Positions 32,278 to 43,294 of a DNA stretch of 64,000 nt are shown one piece after another. How positions within the stretch are numbered: position 1 is the stretch's first letter; each line of letters begins with the position of its first letter. Origin of the DNA: Dasypus novemcinctus. Lineage: Eukaryota > Chordata > Mammalia > Cingulata > Dasypodidae. Below the pieces are notes generated by a model. That model saw only the letters and a program-made list of their open reading frames with translations. It searched no databases and was not told the DNA's origin. The stretch is taken from positions 3,851,501 to 3,915,500 of the forward strand of contig NC_080698.1 of the NCBI RefSeq assembly GCF_030445035.2, written 5' to 3'. The position numbers and the translations under genes are program-made.

Positions 32278-33163
32278 GGATTAGTCAGGGTTCTCTAGCG
32301 AAACAGCATCAACAGGAGATATCTGTCAATAGTGTGTGAATCTGTAAGAGTCTCTCACGCAGCCGTGGGGACGCACAAGTCCAGGTTCCGCAGGCAGGTG
32401 CACCCAGGGGCTGCAGTGAAAGTGCAGTGAAGACTCTTGACGAGTTCTGGGAGATGTTGGCTGTCCAAAGACAAGCTGGGAAATTCCCTCATTGCTGGAA
32501 TCACTCCCCCCCCCCCTTTTTTTTTTAAAGATTTATTATTTATTTATTTCTCTCCCCTCCACCCTCAGTTGTCTGTTCTCTGTGTCTATTTGCTGCATCT
32601 TCTTTGTCCGCTTCTGTTGTTGTCAGCGGCACGGGAATCTGCGTTTCTTTCTGTTGTGTCATCTTGCTGTGTCAGCTCTCCGTGTGTGCGGCACCATTCC
32701 TGGGTAGGCTGCACTTTCTTTTGCGCTGGGCGGCTCTCCTTACAGAGCGCACTCCTTGCGCATGGGGCTCCCCTACGTGGGGGACACCCCTGCGTGGCAG
32801 GGCACTCCTTGCGCGCATCAGCACTGCACATGGGCCAGCTCCACACGGGTCAAGGAGGCCCGGGGTTTGAACCGCTGACCTCCCACGTGGTAGACGGACG
32901 CCCTAACCACTGGGCCAAGTCCGCTTCCTACTTCCCCTTTTAAGGCATTCACTGATTGGGTTAAGTGTCACTCATTGCTGATGGTAATCTCACTGATTGA
33001 TGTAATTATAACCAGCTATCTATGATTTACCACTGCAGTAAAGTCAGTGGTGACTAAAGTCCACAAATGCCCTTGGGTTACAGTTAGCCCAGTGCTTGCT
33101 TGGCCAAACAACTGGATACAGTTACCTGGCCGAGCTGACACGATAGCCTAACCATCCCACAAC
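32278..33163 (-). mobile_element. LTR-like ancient repeat split by a SINE
   Basis: Starts TTAGTCAGGGTTCTCTAGCG and ends GCTGACACGATAGCCTAACC, a pair of ends common in placental genomes and typical of an antisense LTR-like repeat. The middle is interrupted at about 32514-32928 by a SINE. Family name uncertain. Confidence 0.55.
32514..32928 (-). mobile_element. DAS-type SINE
   Basis: Antisense copy with C-rich and poly(T) tail at left (AAAGATTTATTATTTATTTA) and GGCCCAGTGGTTAGGGCG head at right. Target duplication not clear. Confidence 0.92.
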
Positions 33164-33574
33164 TTAAGCCGCTGGAATCCGCAGAGGACTAGAGGCGAGC
33201 CCGCTCCGCTGTATTCCAAAAGGCGGTGTCATCTCAGCTGATACCCGAGCCCCGCTCGCCTCCACCTCGTGGGAATCTTCCCTTTCTGGTTGGAGGAGCC
33301 AGGGCTCACTTGGCGATGACCCAGCCTCCCGTGCCTCCTGAGCGGGAGGTTCCGGGGGGGGGGGGGGGGGGGGTCTGAGCTCCATCTCTTGCTTGTTAGG
33401 CTCAGCCTCTGGGGTCCCATGGCCTAGGGCAGGAAGGCCGCTACCAAAAGCCAGCCCGGAGGAAGATTCTGGAGCAGGGACCGCAGTGGCTCCAGGCAGC
33501 CAAAGCCAAGCCAGATCACCACCGAGCACCAAGGGTTACTCCCTGCACGAGAGAGCCCCGCAGACCCACTGTGC
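33164..33574. other. GC-rich unclassified stretch with G20 run
   Basis: No gene recognised. It contains an uninterrupted run of 20 G at 33354-33373. Confidence 0.4.
33354..33373 (+). repeat. Poly(G)20
   Basis: Twenty consecutive G residues. The run is G-quadruplex capable and prone to length error. Confidence 0.95.
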
Positions 33575-34002
33575 CTTCTGGGGGTGACACAGCACCCCGG
33601 GGAAGCAGTCGTTCCTGCTGTGCCAACGTTACCAAACCTGGATCCCATCCGACCTCTACCTTCCAATTTACAGGAAATGCACACGACAGAGAAGCATGTT
33701 AAACAATGCCACGAAGATGCAATCAGCAAAAGCCAGACTGTGGGAAACTTTACACACAGGATAAACAGCCAGTTTCCTCAATAGACAAGTTGCAAAGAAA
33801 AGCAAAAAGGCGGAAATAGAGCGGGACCTATAGATTTTAAAAGACTGAAAACCTCTATCAACCAACACAGCGTGTGGTCATACCTGGATCCTGATTCAAA
33901 TGAAAAACTGTAAAGGAAAAAAATTATGTAAACAGCGTCTGTATATCTGATAATATGAAGGAATTAGTGTTAACTTTTTCAGCATGGTAAAAGTCAAAAT
34001 TC

Positions 34003-34096
34003 TTTTTTTTTTTTAGGGTACAGGGCTGGAGATTGAATTTGGGGCCTCATGTGTGGGAAGCTGGTGCTCAACCACTGAGCCACAGGGGCTCCCCTG
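34003..34096 (-). mobile_element. Short DAS SINE (nest unit 1)
   Basis: T-run at left; minus strand head GAGCCCCTGTGGCTCAGTGG with B-box region. Only the short tRNA-like form. Confidence 0.8.
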
Positions 34097-34102
34097 GGTT
34101 GA

Positions 34103-34524
34103 TTTTTTTTTTTAAGATTTATTTTTTAACTTATTTCTCTCACCTCCCCCCCACCCCAGTTGTTTGCTGCTCTCTGTGTCCATTCACTGTGTGTTCTTCT
34201 GTGTCCACTTGTATTCTTGTCAGCAGCACTGGGAATCTGTGTCTCTTTTTGTTGCATCATCTTGCTGCGTCAGCCCTCCATGTGTGCGGCGCCAATCCTG
34301 GGTGGGCTGCACTTTTTTTATGCAGGATGGCTCTCCTTATGCGGCGCACTCCTTGCGCGTGGGGCTCCCTTACATGAGGGACACCCCTGCGTGGCACGGC
34401 ACTCCTTGCACGCAGCAGCACTGCACATGGGCCAGCTCATCACACCAGTCAGGAGGCCCTGGGTTTGAACCTTGGATCTCCCATGTGGTAGGTGGGTGCT
34501 CTATCCATTGAGTCAAATCCGCTA
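34103..34524 (-). mobile_element. DAS-type SINE (nest unit 2) with TSD
   Basis: Antisense full-length copy. The duplication CCCTGGGTTGA is at 34092-34102 and 34525-34535. Confidence 0.93.
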
Positions 34525-34555
34525 CCCTGGGTTGAGTTTTTCATTTATTTTGCTT

Positions 34556-34650
34556 GTTTTTTTGTTTTTTTTTCAGGAGGCACCAGAAGCGAACCCAGAA
34601 CCTCCCATGTGGAATAGAGGAGCTCAACTGCTTGAGTCAAATCCACTCCC
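34556..34650 (-). mobile_element. Short DAS SINE (nest unit 3)
   Basis: T-run at left; minus-strand head GGGAGTGGATTTGACTCAAG and B-box-like GGTTCGCTTCTGGTGCCTCC. Confidence 0.8.
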
Positions 34651-34656
34651 ATTTTT

Positions 34657-35079
34657 TTTTTAAAGATTTATTTATTTATTTATTTCTCTCCCCTCCCCCC
34701 CACCCCAGTTGTCTGTTCTCTGTGTCTACTATTTGCTGTGTCTTCTTCTTTGTCCGCGTCTGTTGTTATCAGCGGCATGGGAATCTGTGTTTCTTTTTGT
34801 TGCGTCATCTTGCTGTGTCAGCTCTCCGTGTGGGCGCCACCATTCCTGGGCAGGCTGCACTTTCTTTCGCTCTGGGCGGCTCTCCTTCTGGGGCACACTC
34901 CTTGTGTGTGGGGATCCCCTACACGGGGACACCCCTGCGTGGCACGGCACTCCTTGTACACATCAGCACTGTGCATGGACCAGTTCCACACGGGTCAAGG
35001 AGGCCCGGGGTTTGAACCGTGGACATCCCGTGTGGTAGACGGCTGCCCTAACCACTGGGCCAAGTCCGCCGTCTCCCCT
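34657..35079 (-). mobile_element. DAS-type SINE (nest unit 4)
   Basis: Antisense full-length copy with AAAGATTTATTTATTTATTT tail at left. CTCCCAT-like sequence occurs on both sides, suggesting a short target duplication. Confidence 0.9.
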
Positions 35080-35110
35080 CCCATTCTTATTTTTTTAAAG
35101 GTACATTCTC

Positions 35111-35215
35111 GGGGAATGGATGTAGCTCAGTGGTTGAGCTCCTGCTTCCCATGTACGAGGTCCTGGGTTCAATCCCCAGTACCTCCTTAAAAAAAATAAA
35201 AATAAAATTAAAATA
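35111..35215 (+). mobile_element. Short tRNA-Ala-like SINE (nest unit 5)
   Basis: The head GGGGAATGGATGTAGCTCAG and GAGGTCCTGGGTTCAATCCC are close to a tRNA-Ala, with A box TAGCTCAGTGG and B box GGTTCAATCC, followed by an A-rich tail. It looks like the basic progenitor form of the DAS family. Confidence 0.85.
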
Positions 35216-35445
35216 TATTTTTTAAAAAAGATATATTCGTCAATATTTACAAATGAAATAATATAATGTCTGGTAGTTTCTTCAAAATAATACAGAAGGG
35301 GAATGTGGGATAGAGTATAAGTGAAAGAAGATTGGCTACTGGTTGATAATTGAAGCTGCGTGATGGGTGCATGGGAGTGCATTGTATTTTCGTGGATATG
35401 TTTGAAAATTGCCATAACAAACAAGCTAATAAAATTTTAATGTGA

Positions 35446-36890
35446 TCTGGTAAGGGTGGGGACATCTGGGTTCAGAAGGGGTGGAGAAAGTCAGACCACC
35501 TGCGCTCAGATCACGGCCCTAGAATTTGGAAGAATCATCTAATCTCTTTGCACCATATTTTCCTCCTTGTTAAATGGGTTTATCCAGGAAGCGTAGACAA
35601 GCTGCTGTGCGGTGAGCCCTTGAGGCAGGGCCCAGCTGAGGTCACGGGCTGTGCGCGCTTCGGCTGGCGCAGTCGTTCTGTCCCCAGTCCCCGCCTGGGC
35701 CCTGGCGCAGGACGGGTACTCGGGGCCTCCTGAAGGGGCAGATGGGGGAAGGGGTGGAGGGGCGGTCAGCAAGGCCTTGGCCTCAGCCAATGGTCAGTCG
35801 TGGACCGCGTGGCTTCCTCAGTGTCCAGAGATGTTGAAAATACTGAAAAGAAAACAATTCCAGAGAAACGACCTTGGCTACAGAGATCTGGCAGCTGGGC
35901 CTGTCCGTGCCTCCCGCCACTTCCAGGCCTGGCTGTGAGCTCCACTTTCCAGGCCCCGCTTGATGCCATGTGCTTTGCTCGGAACCCGGGCGTGCCCGGC
36001 TGCCCTCCGCTGCCCCGACCGCCGCTGGCGGGCTCCCAGTTCCAGCCTGGCAGAGGCACGGGTCCAGTCCTCACGGGTAACCCCAGGACAAGCGCAGAAC
36101 GGCACGGCGTGTGGGGTACAGGCACCCTGAAGCCCGCACACACCCCTGCTCTACAGCGGGGGAAACAGAACAGAGAAGCCCCAGTTAGCGGAGTCCTTGT
36201 GAGCAGGAAGCCTTGGGGCCAGGCTCAGGTGAGAGCTGGCAGTTCTGGGAAGGCCGTCCACACAGAAGCACGCATCCACCCGGTAGACTGTACTCGCGTG
36301 ACTATGACACGTGAGCACGCATTCACCCGACAGCCTCTAATCGCGCGTCGGTTCCGTGAGCGCTGGCTGGGCTGGGCCCTGGGGGGCCCACAGATGCGCA
36401 GGAAATCGGGTCTGGGTTGGGGGGGCTGGGGAGGAGGAAGGAGCAGAGCCGGCAGGGCGTCTCCCCACACTCAGGAGTGCGGCCCTGGGGGCAGCCTGAC
36501 GGCCCAGGCGGCCCCCCAGCTCTGCGCCCCGGGTGGAAGGCCTTGCGCCCTCCCAGCCTTGGCGGCCCCGAGCCCCAGCAGGCCCGAGGCCACCAAGACC
36601 CGGGAGGGCCCCTCCCTAGGCCTCCTAGCCCCTGGTGCAGCGGATTTAAGCCACCAGGACACGCCGCTACCCCGAGGCGCGCGTCGGGCCCTGGGGACGG
36701 TCACACGCCCTCGCGCGCCCTGCGGAAGGGCCCAGGGGGACCACGAAGACAACAGAGTCTGGGTGGCTGGAGGGGCACCCGGGGGGCCCGAGAAAGAGGA
36801 AGCCGAGGCGAGAGCGCTTCCTTCCTGTGCCCGCGGGGCGCGGGGGGAGGAGGACGCCTCTGCGCCTGGCCTGACCTCTGACACCGCGAG
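35446..36890. other. GC-rich unique sequence with one MIR-like piece
   Basis: At about 35500-35580 the text GGAAGAATCATCTAATCTCT and AAATGGG suggests a diverged MIR. From 35600 CpG content rises sharply. The 374-residue frame at 35800-36924 has no family resemblance and mirrors other frames, so no gene is called. Confidence 0.4.
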
Positions 36891-37232
36891 CGCCGGGGGC
36901 ACAGCCACGCCGCGGGCACCGTGAGCACGGGGCACCGCGAACGCCGGGAGCGCGGCCGGGGCGTCCACACTGCAGGCACCGTGAGCACTGGAGGCACGGC
37001 CAGGGTGTCCACGCTGAGGGCACCGTGAGCACGGGGGGCACCGCGAGCGCCGGGGGTGCGGCCGGGGCGTCCACACAGGGGCACCGTGAGCGCCCAGTGC
37101 ACCGTGGACACTGGGGACACAACCAGGGCGTCCACACAGGGGCACCGTGAGGGGGGCACAGCCAGGGGGTCTACACCGAGGGCACCGTGGGCGCCGGGGG
37201 CATGGCCAGGGCGTCCACACCGAGCGCACGTG
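36891..37232 (+). repeat. GC-rich minisatellite (CACCGTGAGC / GCGTCCACAC)
   Basis: Units of about 40-62 bases share GGCACCGTGAGC, GCCGGGGGC and GGCCAGGGCGTCCACAC, with markers at 36961, 37006, 37068, 37129, 37169 and 37211. It is open in long frames on the minus strand, which explains the 252-264-residue repetitive ORFs there. Confidence 0.9.
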
Positions 37233-37720
37233 TCAGCCCGGGAGCCAGGCTCCTCGTCCGGAGCCGGCCGGCGAGCCTCTCTGGGCCGGGCCGGGGTGGG
37301 GTGACCCTTGCGGGAGGCGGCAGTGGGGGAAATTGCGCGGGCGCGGGCACAGGCAGGGGTGCTGAGGGCCCGGGGCGCGGGGGAGGCGGGTTCTCTGAAC
37401 CATTGCTCCCTGACAGACCGGCCCCTCGGAGCAGGGTCGGGGCCTGGGGACCCGGGGGACTTCGGGGGGCGGCGGCCTGGGGCAGGGGCGCGCATGACAG
37501 GGTCAGGCGCGGCAAACGGCCAGAGTCGCCAACAGAGACGAGCAGGCGTTCTCCACTGTGGGCCACGGCGGCGGCTTCCGCGGCGACGGGAGCTCTGGGC
37601 TAAAATCTGAGTGAGGGACCTAGGAAGGGCTGGGGGCTTCGCAGCCTGCGGCAGGGGCCCCGGGCGTGCTGGCTCCAGAGGCCGAGACCCCTTCCCTGGG
37701 GGGCGGACGGAATCGCCGCG
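37220..37720. promoter_or_regulatory. CpG-dense segment, possible CpG island
   Basis: High CpG density including GGCGCGCATGAC and GGCGGCGGCTTCCGCGGCG directly after the minisatellite. It could be an unannotated promoter or an ACKR2 upstream exon region, but no initiator or exon is demonstrated. Confidence 0.4.
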
Positions 37721-38248
37721 TGTCTTGGGAGACTGCAGAGACCGCGCGTCGGCCGCTTTCTCCCTTCACATCAGGAAGTTCCCCTTCTCTCTGACCTGAG
37801 TTTCTCTTGCTGCAACACATTGTGTCTGCTTTGACTGCCTTAAGGGAACAGCTGGTCACCATCCCCGGGTGGATGAAAGAATTCGGACAAAGGCTGCCCC
37901 GCTGCCTTAGGCCTGCTGTAGAAGGAAGATCTCGGGGCCTGAGGCTGGCTGGAATGCTGCCGGGCTGCGGGGGCGGGCTGGGCCAGGTTGGCGGATGAGT
38001 GCAGCCATCTGTGCGGGTTCAGACCTGCCCCGACCTCCTGTCCTGGGCCCTGCCTCTTCCAGGAAAAGCCGGGCCCTGGCTGGGAGGCTCCCGGCTGCCC
38101 CCCACGGGCCCCGCGCCGCCCCCCACCTGCAGCCCTGCCGGTAGGTCCTCGACGGGCCAGATGTGCAGGCAAGGTGGCGTGTCAGAGCAGCCTTCAGCGG
38201 GCAAATCAGTTCAGCCGGAAGCAGGTGGGCTGATCTTCTAAAAAACAG

Positions 38249-38371
38249 GGGGCGGATGCGGCTCAGCCATGAGCGCCGCCCGCCCACACCGGAGGTCCCC
38301 GACTCGTCCCGGTGCCTTCTGAAAACAAAACAAAACAAAAGCAAACAAACAACAAGCAAACAAAGGAAAAG
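38249..38371 (+). mobile_element. Short DAS SINE, CpG-rich
   Basis: GGGGCGGATGCGGCTCAGCC head, a diverged B-box region and a tail of CAAAACAAAACAAAAGC repeats. Confidence 0.65.
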
Positions 38372-38376
38372 AAAAT

Positions 38377-38460
38377 AGGGCAGCCGATGTGGTTAAGTGT
38401 CAGCTTCCCACTGGGACAATTCCAGGCCCCTAGTACCTAAAAAAATTTTAAAAAAGATAA
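38377..38460 (+). mobile_element. Short DAS SINE piece
   Basis: GGGCAGCCGATGTGGTTAAG head and CCCCTAGTACCTAAAAAAAT end. Head and B box are partly degraded. Confidence 0.55.
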
Positions 38461-38469
38461 AATAATGAT

Positions 38470-39328
38470 AGGAATCATTACAAAATAAATAACAGGAATG
38501 AATTATAACTCGTAGAATAAAATAAATTCCTGTAAGGTCATACTGATATTAATAAAAAATTGGATCTATAAATAAATGGGGGAGAAAGGCCAACTATTTC
38601 TACAGTGAAAAGCCAATTACTAAACATAAAAGGAGAGATGGAATTCGGACGTTACAGTTAGGCAAACGCCGCGGTAGTAATTGCTGTCAGCGAGCACTGT
38701 CGATGGATACTGAGTTAGTGGAGAACGTGCGTGGGGCAGCAGGCGGTGTGCACCCTCAAGCACCTCCCCACAAGATGCCTACCCATTTACAAAGGGGAAA
38801 ATGGCGGCTTCTCAGCCAAGAAACCTGGCAGGCGCCCCCTCACCCCAGTGATCGAAGGTGGCATCTCCAACCACGAGAGCGATCGGCCACGTACCTCCCG
38901 AGACGATGCGCCAACAAGGGCACGGCATCACTTCTGTCCAATTTCTTTCGGAAATGCATCTTGTCCCTCCAATCCAGAGGAAGCGTCACCCCCTAACTGG
39001 GGTCAGCACTCTTCAAGTAGTCAAGGTCCTGAGAGGCGAAGCGAGACAGATGCGCTGTCCAGACCAGAGGGGACGCAGGCGGCGGGACGGCCCGCGGGTG
39101 CGCGGCCCTGGGCTAGACCTTGAACCAGAGGACGGCCGTTGGGGATGGCTGGTGGCAGCTGGACAAGTCTGCAGGTGAGTTCCTGGAACCGAGCCCACAT
39201 CGAGATCGCCGTACTGCGCTCACGTGAGACGCTGACGCTGGGGAAGGCGGCTGACAGGTACCCAGGAATTCTGCGGCTATTTTCACAACGTTTTGTAAGT
39301 CTAAAAATTATTTTGAAATAAAAGGTTT
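38470..39328 (+). mobile_element. L1ME-type 3' UTR
   Basis: Recognised by order of landmarks: AACCTGGCAGGCGCCCCCTC, GTGATCGAAGGTGGCATCTC, GCACGGCATCACTTCTGTCC, CTTCAAGTAGTCAAGGTCCT and the end CACAACGTTTTGTAAGTCTA then AAATAAAAGG. Many CpGs have been retained or regained in this GC-rich surrounding. Confidence 0.75.
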
Positions 39329-39329
39329 A

Positions 39330-39722
39330 TTTTAAAGATTTATTCTCCCCCCACCCCCATTGCCTGCTCTCTGTGTCCACTCGCTGTGTGTTCTTCTGTG
39401 TCTGCTTGCACCCCCAGCGGGGGCGGGAAACTGCGTCTCTTTTCGTTGTTGTTGCATCATCTTGCTGCGTACGCTCTCCATGTGTGCGGTGCCACTCCTG
39501 GGTGGGCTGTGTTTTCTCACGCTGGGCGGCTCTCCTTGCGGGGTGCACTCCTTGCACAGGGGCACCCCGTGTGGGGGACACCCCTGCGTGGCACGGCATT
39601 CCTTGTGCGCATCAGCGCTTCGCGTGGGCCAGCTCCACACGGGTCAGGAGGCCCTGGGTTTGAACCCTGGACTCTCCATATGGTAGAGGGGCGCTCTAGC
39701 AGCTGAGCCGCGTCCTCATGCC
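39330..39722 (-). mobile_element. DAS-type SINE
   Basis: Antisense copy with AAAGATTTATTCTCCCCC at left and GCGGCTCAGCTGCTAGAGCG head at right. It sits directly at the 3' end of the L1ME tail. AAATAAAAGGTTT and AAAATAGAAGGTTT flank it. Confidence 0.9.
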
Positions 39723-39934
39723 TAAAATAGAAGGTTTTAAAGTGGGGGAGGAATGGGAAGGAGCCCCAGGGCCTGGATGGTAGCTTTGAAGTGGAGCCAG
39801 GACCTGTGGCTTGGCCTCCGCTCAGGGCGGCCGCGGGCCCAAGAGAAAGGCACCCGTGCCGGCCCATGTCCACCTCTCAGAGGACCTCCCTCATCCGGCC
39901 CATCTGGGGGAGCCCCCCCCATCCCCAACTCGCT

Positions 39935-40040
39935 GTGGAAACCAGGGCCCAGAGCGGGGAGACCACCATCTCTTGGCCACACAGCCGGCGCGTGAGAGTC
40001 AAATGCAAGCCCAGCTCTGGGTGACCCTGGTGCTAGGGCC
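39935..40040 (-). mobile_element. Antisense MIR
   Basis: GGCCCAGAGCGGGGAGACCA followed by TTGGCCACACAGCCGGCGCG and AGTCAAATGCAAGCCCAGCT is the antisense MIR core. Confidence 0.65.
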
Positions 40041-40041
40041 T

Positions 40042-40374
40042 TTTTTAAAATATTTTATCCCCCCCCACCTTGTGACTTTTTGCGTGCTGTCTGCTCTCTG
40101 TGTCCATTCACTATGTTCTTCTGTGTCTGTATTTATTTTATTTCCCCTCTTCCCTTGCAGCTTGCTTGCTGTCTGCCGTCTGTGTCCATTCGTTGTGCAC
40201 TCTTCTGCATTTTTGCTTGTCTACCTCTTTTTTGTCGCGTCACCTTGCTGAGTTGGCTCTCTGCTGCACTTGCGGGCTGGGCGAGCCTGCCTTCACAAGG
40301 AGGCCCTGGGATGTGAACCCAGGGCCTTCCGTATGGTAGGCAGGAGCCCAACTGATTGAGCCGCAGCTGCTTCC
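40042..40374 (-). mobile_element. DAS SINE with internally duplicated tail region
   Basis: Antisense copy. The text TGTCCATTC(A/G)(C/T)T occurs twice (about 40101 and 40182), each preceded by CTGTCTGC, which suggests a tandem duplication of the tail-proximal body. Head GGGAAGCAGCTGCGGCTCAA at the right. Confidence 0.8.
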
Positions 40375-40386
40375 CACCAGTGCCTT

Positions 40387-40471
40387 TGTTTTTCAGGAGG
40401 TACCAGAGATCGAACCCAGGACCTCGTACCTGGGAAGCAGGCACTCAACCACGGAGCTACACGTGCCCCGC
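40387..40471 (-). mobile_element. Short DAS SINE
   Basis: Minus-strand head GGGGCACGTGTAGCTCCGTG and GGTTCGATCTCTGGTACCTC. Confidence 0.8.
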
Positions 40472-43294
40472 GGTGCCTCTACACACCTGGCGTCACTGCT
40501 CTTTAGCGGCTCCATCGCGGCTCCATCTGGGTGGCGGCACTGGGTGTCACCAAGCACCTGCGTTGGGCTGGAGGCGGCTGAGGCCACCTGGGGGACAGGC
40601 CCTGATGAACCTGCGGGCGGCACCCACCGCTCTCCTTCCTTCAGGCTCCACTCCTGCTGGCCCAGGGGTGGAGCTGGTCATCAGATAGGGTCCCGGGAGC
40701 CCCCTGCCCAGTGGGTGCTGATAAGCAGCATGTACATCCCCTGATTGGGTGGGGGAGGAGGGTGGGGGCAGGAAGGCTGCTTTGGACACTGAGGAGATGA
40801 GGTTTTGGTGACACACCGTGGGTGTGACAGCCTCAGCCCTGCTGGGCGGCAGTTATGGCCAGAAAAGCAGCCTCAGGGTGGGGCCGGCCAGGGTGGGGAC
40901 CCTGCCCGGGCCAGCAGAGCAGGACCCAGGCTGCGTGGCGCAGGTGAGCCGGGAAGGGGCTGCGCGGGTGACCGGAAGCCCCGCCCGGGGTCTGCCGAGG
41001 GCCATCCGCCTGCTGGCCAGGACCGGCGGGCACGGCGGGGGGGGGACAGGACCGGGTGTTTTCTAAAGGAATTGGACTGTCCCCGGGGGATGTGCTTTCG
41101 TGGGGGCGTCGCTGGAGCCTGACCAGGGAACAGCTTGTGGCCGCAGAGCCGGAGGGCGGGGCGCTCCCCGGCCTTAAAGCAGCGCTGTCCTGTCCGAGGG
41201 GAAGGGCCGGGAGGAGCGCAGCTTCCTCCTCACTTCCCCGAGCAGAAGGGAGCCCGCACCACTGCTGGCCTCTGACGGGAGTGCCCCAGGCAAGTGACCG
41301 TGCTCAGTGGGGGGCCCTGTGCAGGGGAGCGAGCACAGGTGGTGGGCACGGGGAGGGCTGGCGCGGGCGGAGGGTCCTGTGGCACCTCCTCTCCTGGGCG
41401 ACAGGCTGGAGGAGCTTCCCCAGGAGCTGGGGAGCCGGGCAGTCCTCGGGCCGCGCCCCGTGACCCCAGCTCTGCGCGTCCCCTCTGCGTGAGGCCCCCA
41501 GGGGCCCGGAGAGCTTCCTGGGACTCCAGAGAGCTGGGTCTCAGACCGGCTGGGGGACCTCAGGCATCCCCGTCGCCCTCTGGCCTCGGTTTCCCCAGCT
41601 GGGCTAGGATGGGGCAGCCAAGGTGGTCTTAAAAGTCTTCTCTGCCAGGGCCGAGGGTCCCCGGCCCGGGACTCCTGCCCCTGCCGCTCTCCGCGTGGCC
41701 CGCGCTCCTCAGGTCCGCAGCCCCCTTTCCCGCCCCGGGACCCCGGCACCCCGGGATCCCAGTCCATCTCCGGCTACGCCGAGCATTTAGTGGGTGGGTC
41801 TACTCGCTGGGGCTGGAGGGAGCCGTGGCCGGGCTCCAGGCTCGCATGTAAGTATAAAAAGGCTGCGAGAGGCATTTGGTAATCAGAACAGCAAGGCTCC
41901 CAGAGCGGCTGAGCGCCTCGCCCACGGGTGGGCGGCCGGGACCCCGCGCTCCTCCCGCCGCCACCTGCGCCCACGCTGCCTGCGGGTGGTGCTGAAATCC
42001 AAGTGCAAGCTAGTGGTGAAATGTCAGGCGACGAAGGAGGCAAAGCAAACCCAAGGCAGACGTAGAGCCGCCGCCTCCCAGGGCAGTGGCCCCTCGGAGG
42101 GTCGGGCTGTAGCGGGCGAGCTAAGCTGGGGGGTGCCTCGTGATTTTTATCAAGGTCACAGGCATCCCCGGAGTCCCCGGGACGTGGAGAGCGGGCTGGC
42201 CCCGTGCCCCCAGGAGCGGGAGGGGCCGCCCTCTCAGCAGGCTGCGAGGGCACCTCTGTGACCACAGGGCACGGGCACCGCCTTCCAGCCCTGAGCTTCC
42301 GTGACCCCACAAGTCCAGGGAAGGGTGGTCGGCCGACGGGGCTCCGGGCCGGAAACAGGAACGGAGCCACCCAAACACTCCCACGGCTTGTTTCTGGGGG
42401 GAGCGTTGTGGGGAGTTTTCAGCCCCTTTTCTATCTTTTCCCTGCATTTTCACGTGTTGTATTGCGCCTAGACTACCTTGCACCGAGGAAAAACGCGTGT
42501 TGAAGAAGTAAATGTGGGGGGAGCAGTGGCATTTTATCACGCCACTTGGGCCCGCTCCCCGGGCTTGCCGTGTGAGGTCCCGCGGTGACCCCTGCCCACG
42601 CTGACCCCAGGCAGCCAGGAGACCCCAGCGAGGACCCCGAGACGAGAGGGCCCCGGCAAACGCCTGGGCGGCTCCATATTGCTTCCAGCGCGCCTCGTCG
42701 CCGCGACGTCTCCTGGTGGCCGGCCAGGGGCAGCTGGCCGTCCTGAGGGTCTTGGGGCGGCGCCGGCACGGCCGGGCTCGGGGCGGGCTGGGGGCTGGAC
42801 AGCCCTTCCTGCCTGCACCTGCTGCGGGCCTGAGCCGCCGCTCTGCAGCCGTGCAGTCGGGGCTGCCTCCAGCCTGCCCTTGTCTCTGAGCCCCCGGCCA
42901 GGCTGTGCGTAGGGCCGCCCACGGCATCGCCCCTCCAGGATGAGCGTGAGGATGGAGCGGGGCAGGGGGCGTGAAGCCCCCTCCCAGCCAGGGCCTGCTT
43001 GCCATGGCCGCGGGGAGGACTGCGGCAAAACCCGTCCCCACGGCCACCTTTGCTGTTGGGATGCCAAGACAGGCTGGTGGTGGGCACGGGCTCCAGGCTT
43101 GGGGCTGGCGGGGCCCCCCAAGGCGGGCAGCGACCCCGCGCCCCGGCTCTGCCCCTGCGCTGGGGCCCTGGGAGAAGCTGTGCCTCGTTCCTCGCCTCCT
43201 CCGTGGCAGGCGCTGAGGTCCTGCTCCCGTGGTTGGCCGTAGGCTTCCAGCCAGGGGTCCTGCTACTGCTCCGTCCCTCACCACGTGTCAATAA
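40472..43294. other. GC-rich sequence, no recognised gene
   Basis: About 2.8 kb, strongly GC-rich and CpG-rich (densest about 42560-43240). A MIR-like stretch is possible at 41529-41610 (CTCTGGCCTCGGTTTCCCCA). Overlapping long frames on both strands (up to 387 residues) are low-complexity and unrecognised. ACKR2 5' non-coding exons could be here but cannot be seen from sequence alone. Confidence 0.4.

Larger units (their letters stand above)
33575..35445 (+). mobile_element. L1M-type 3' UTR interrupted by six SINE units
   Basis: The left part (33575-34000) reads CAATCAGCAAAAGCCAGACT, GGATCCTGATTCAAATGAAA and GGAATTAGTGTTAACTTTTT. The right part (35218-35445) reads TATTTACAAATGAAATAATA and TGAAAATTGCCATAACAAAC. 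These join as one old L1 3' UTR, with every base between them being SINE sequence or SINE-derived target duplication. Confidence 0.7.

Noticed and set aside
35111-35182. Functional tRNA-Ala gene
   Set aside because: The acceptor and anticodon arms do not pair properly and an A-rich retroposon tail follows, so it is a SINE head.
35800-36924. 374-residue open frame
   Set aside because: Runs into a minisatellite, has no recognisable domain, and competes with long frames on the other strand.
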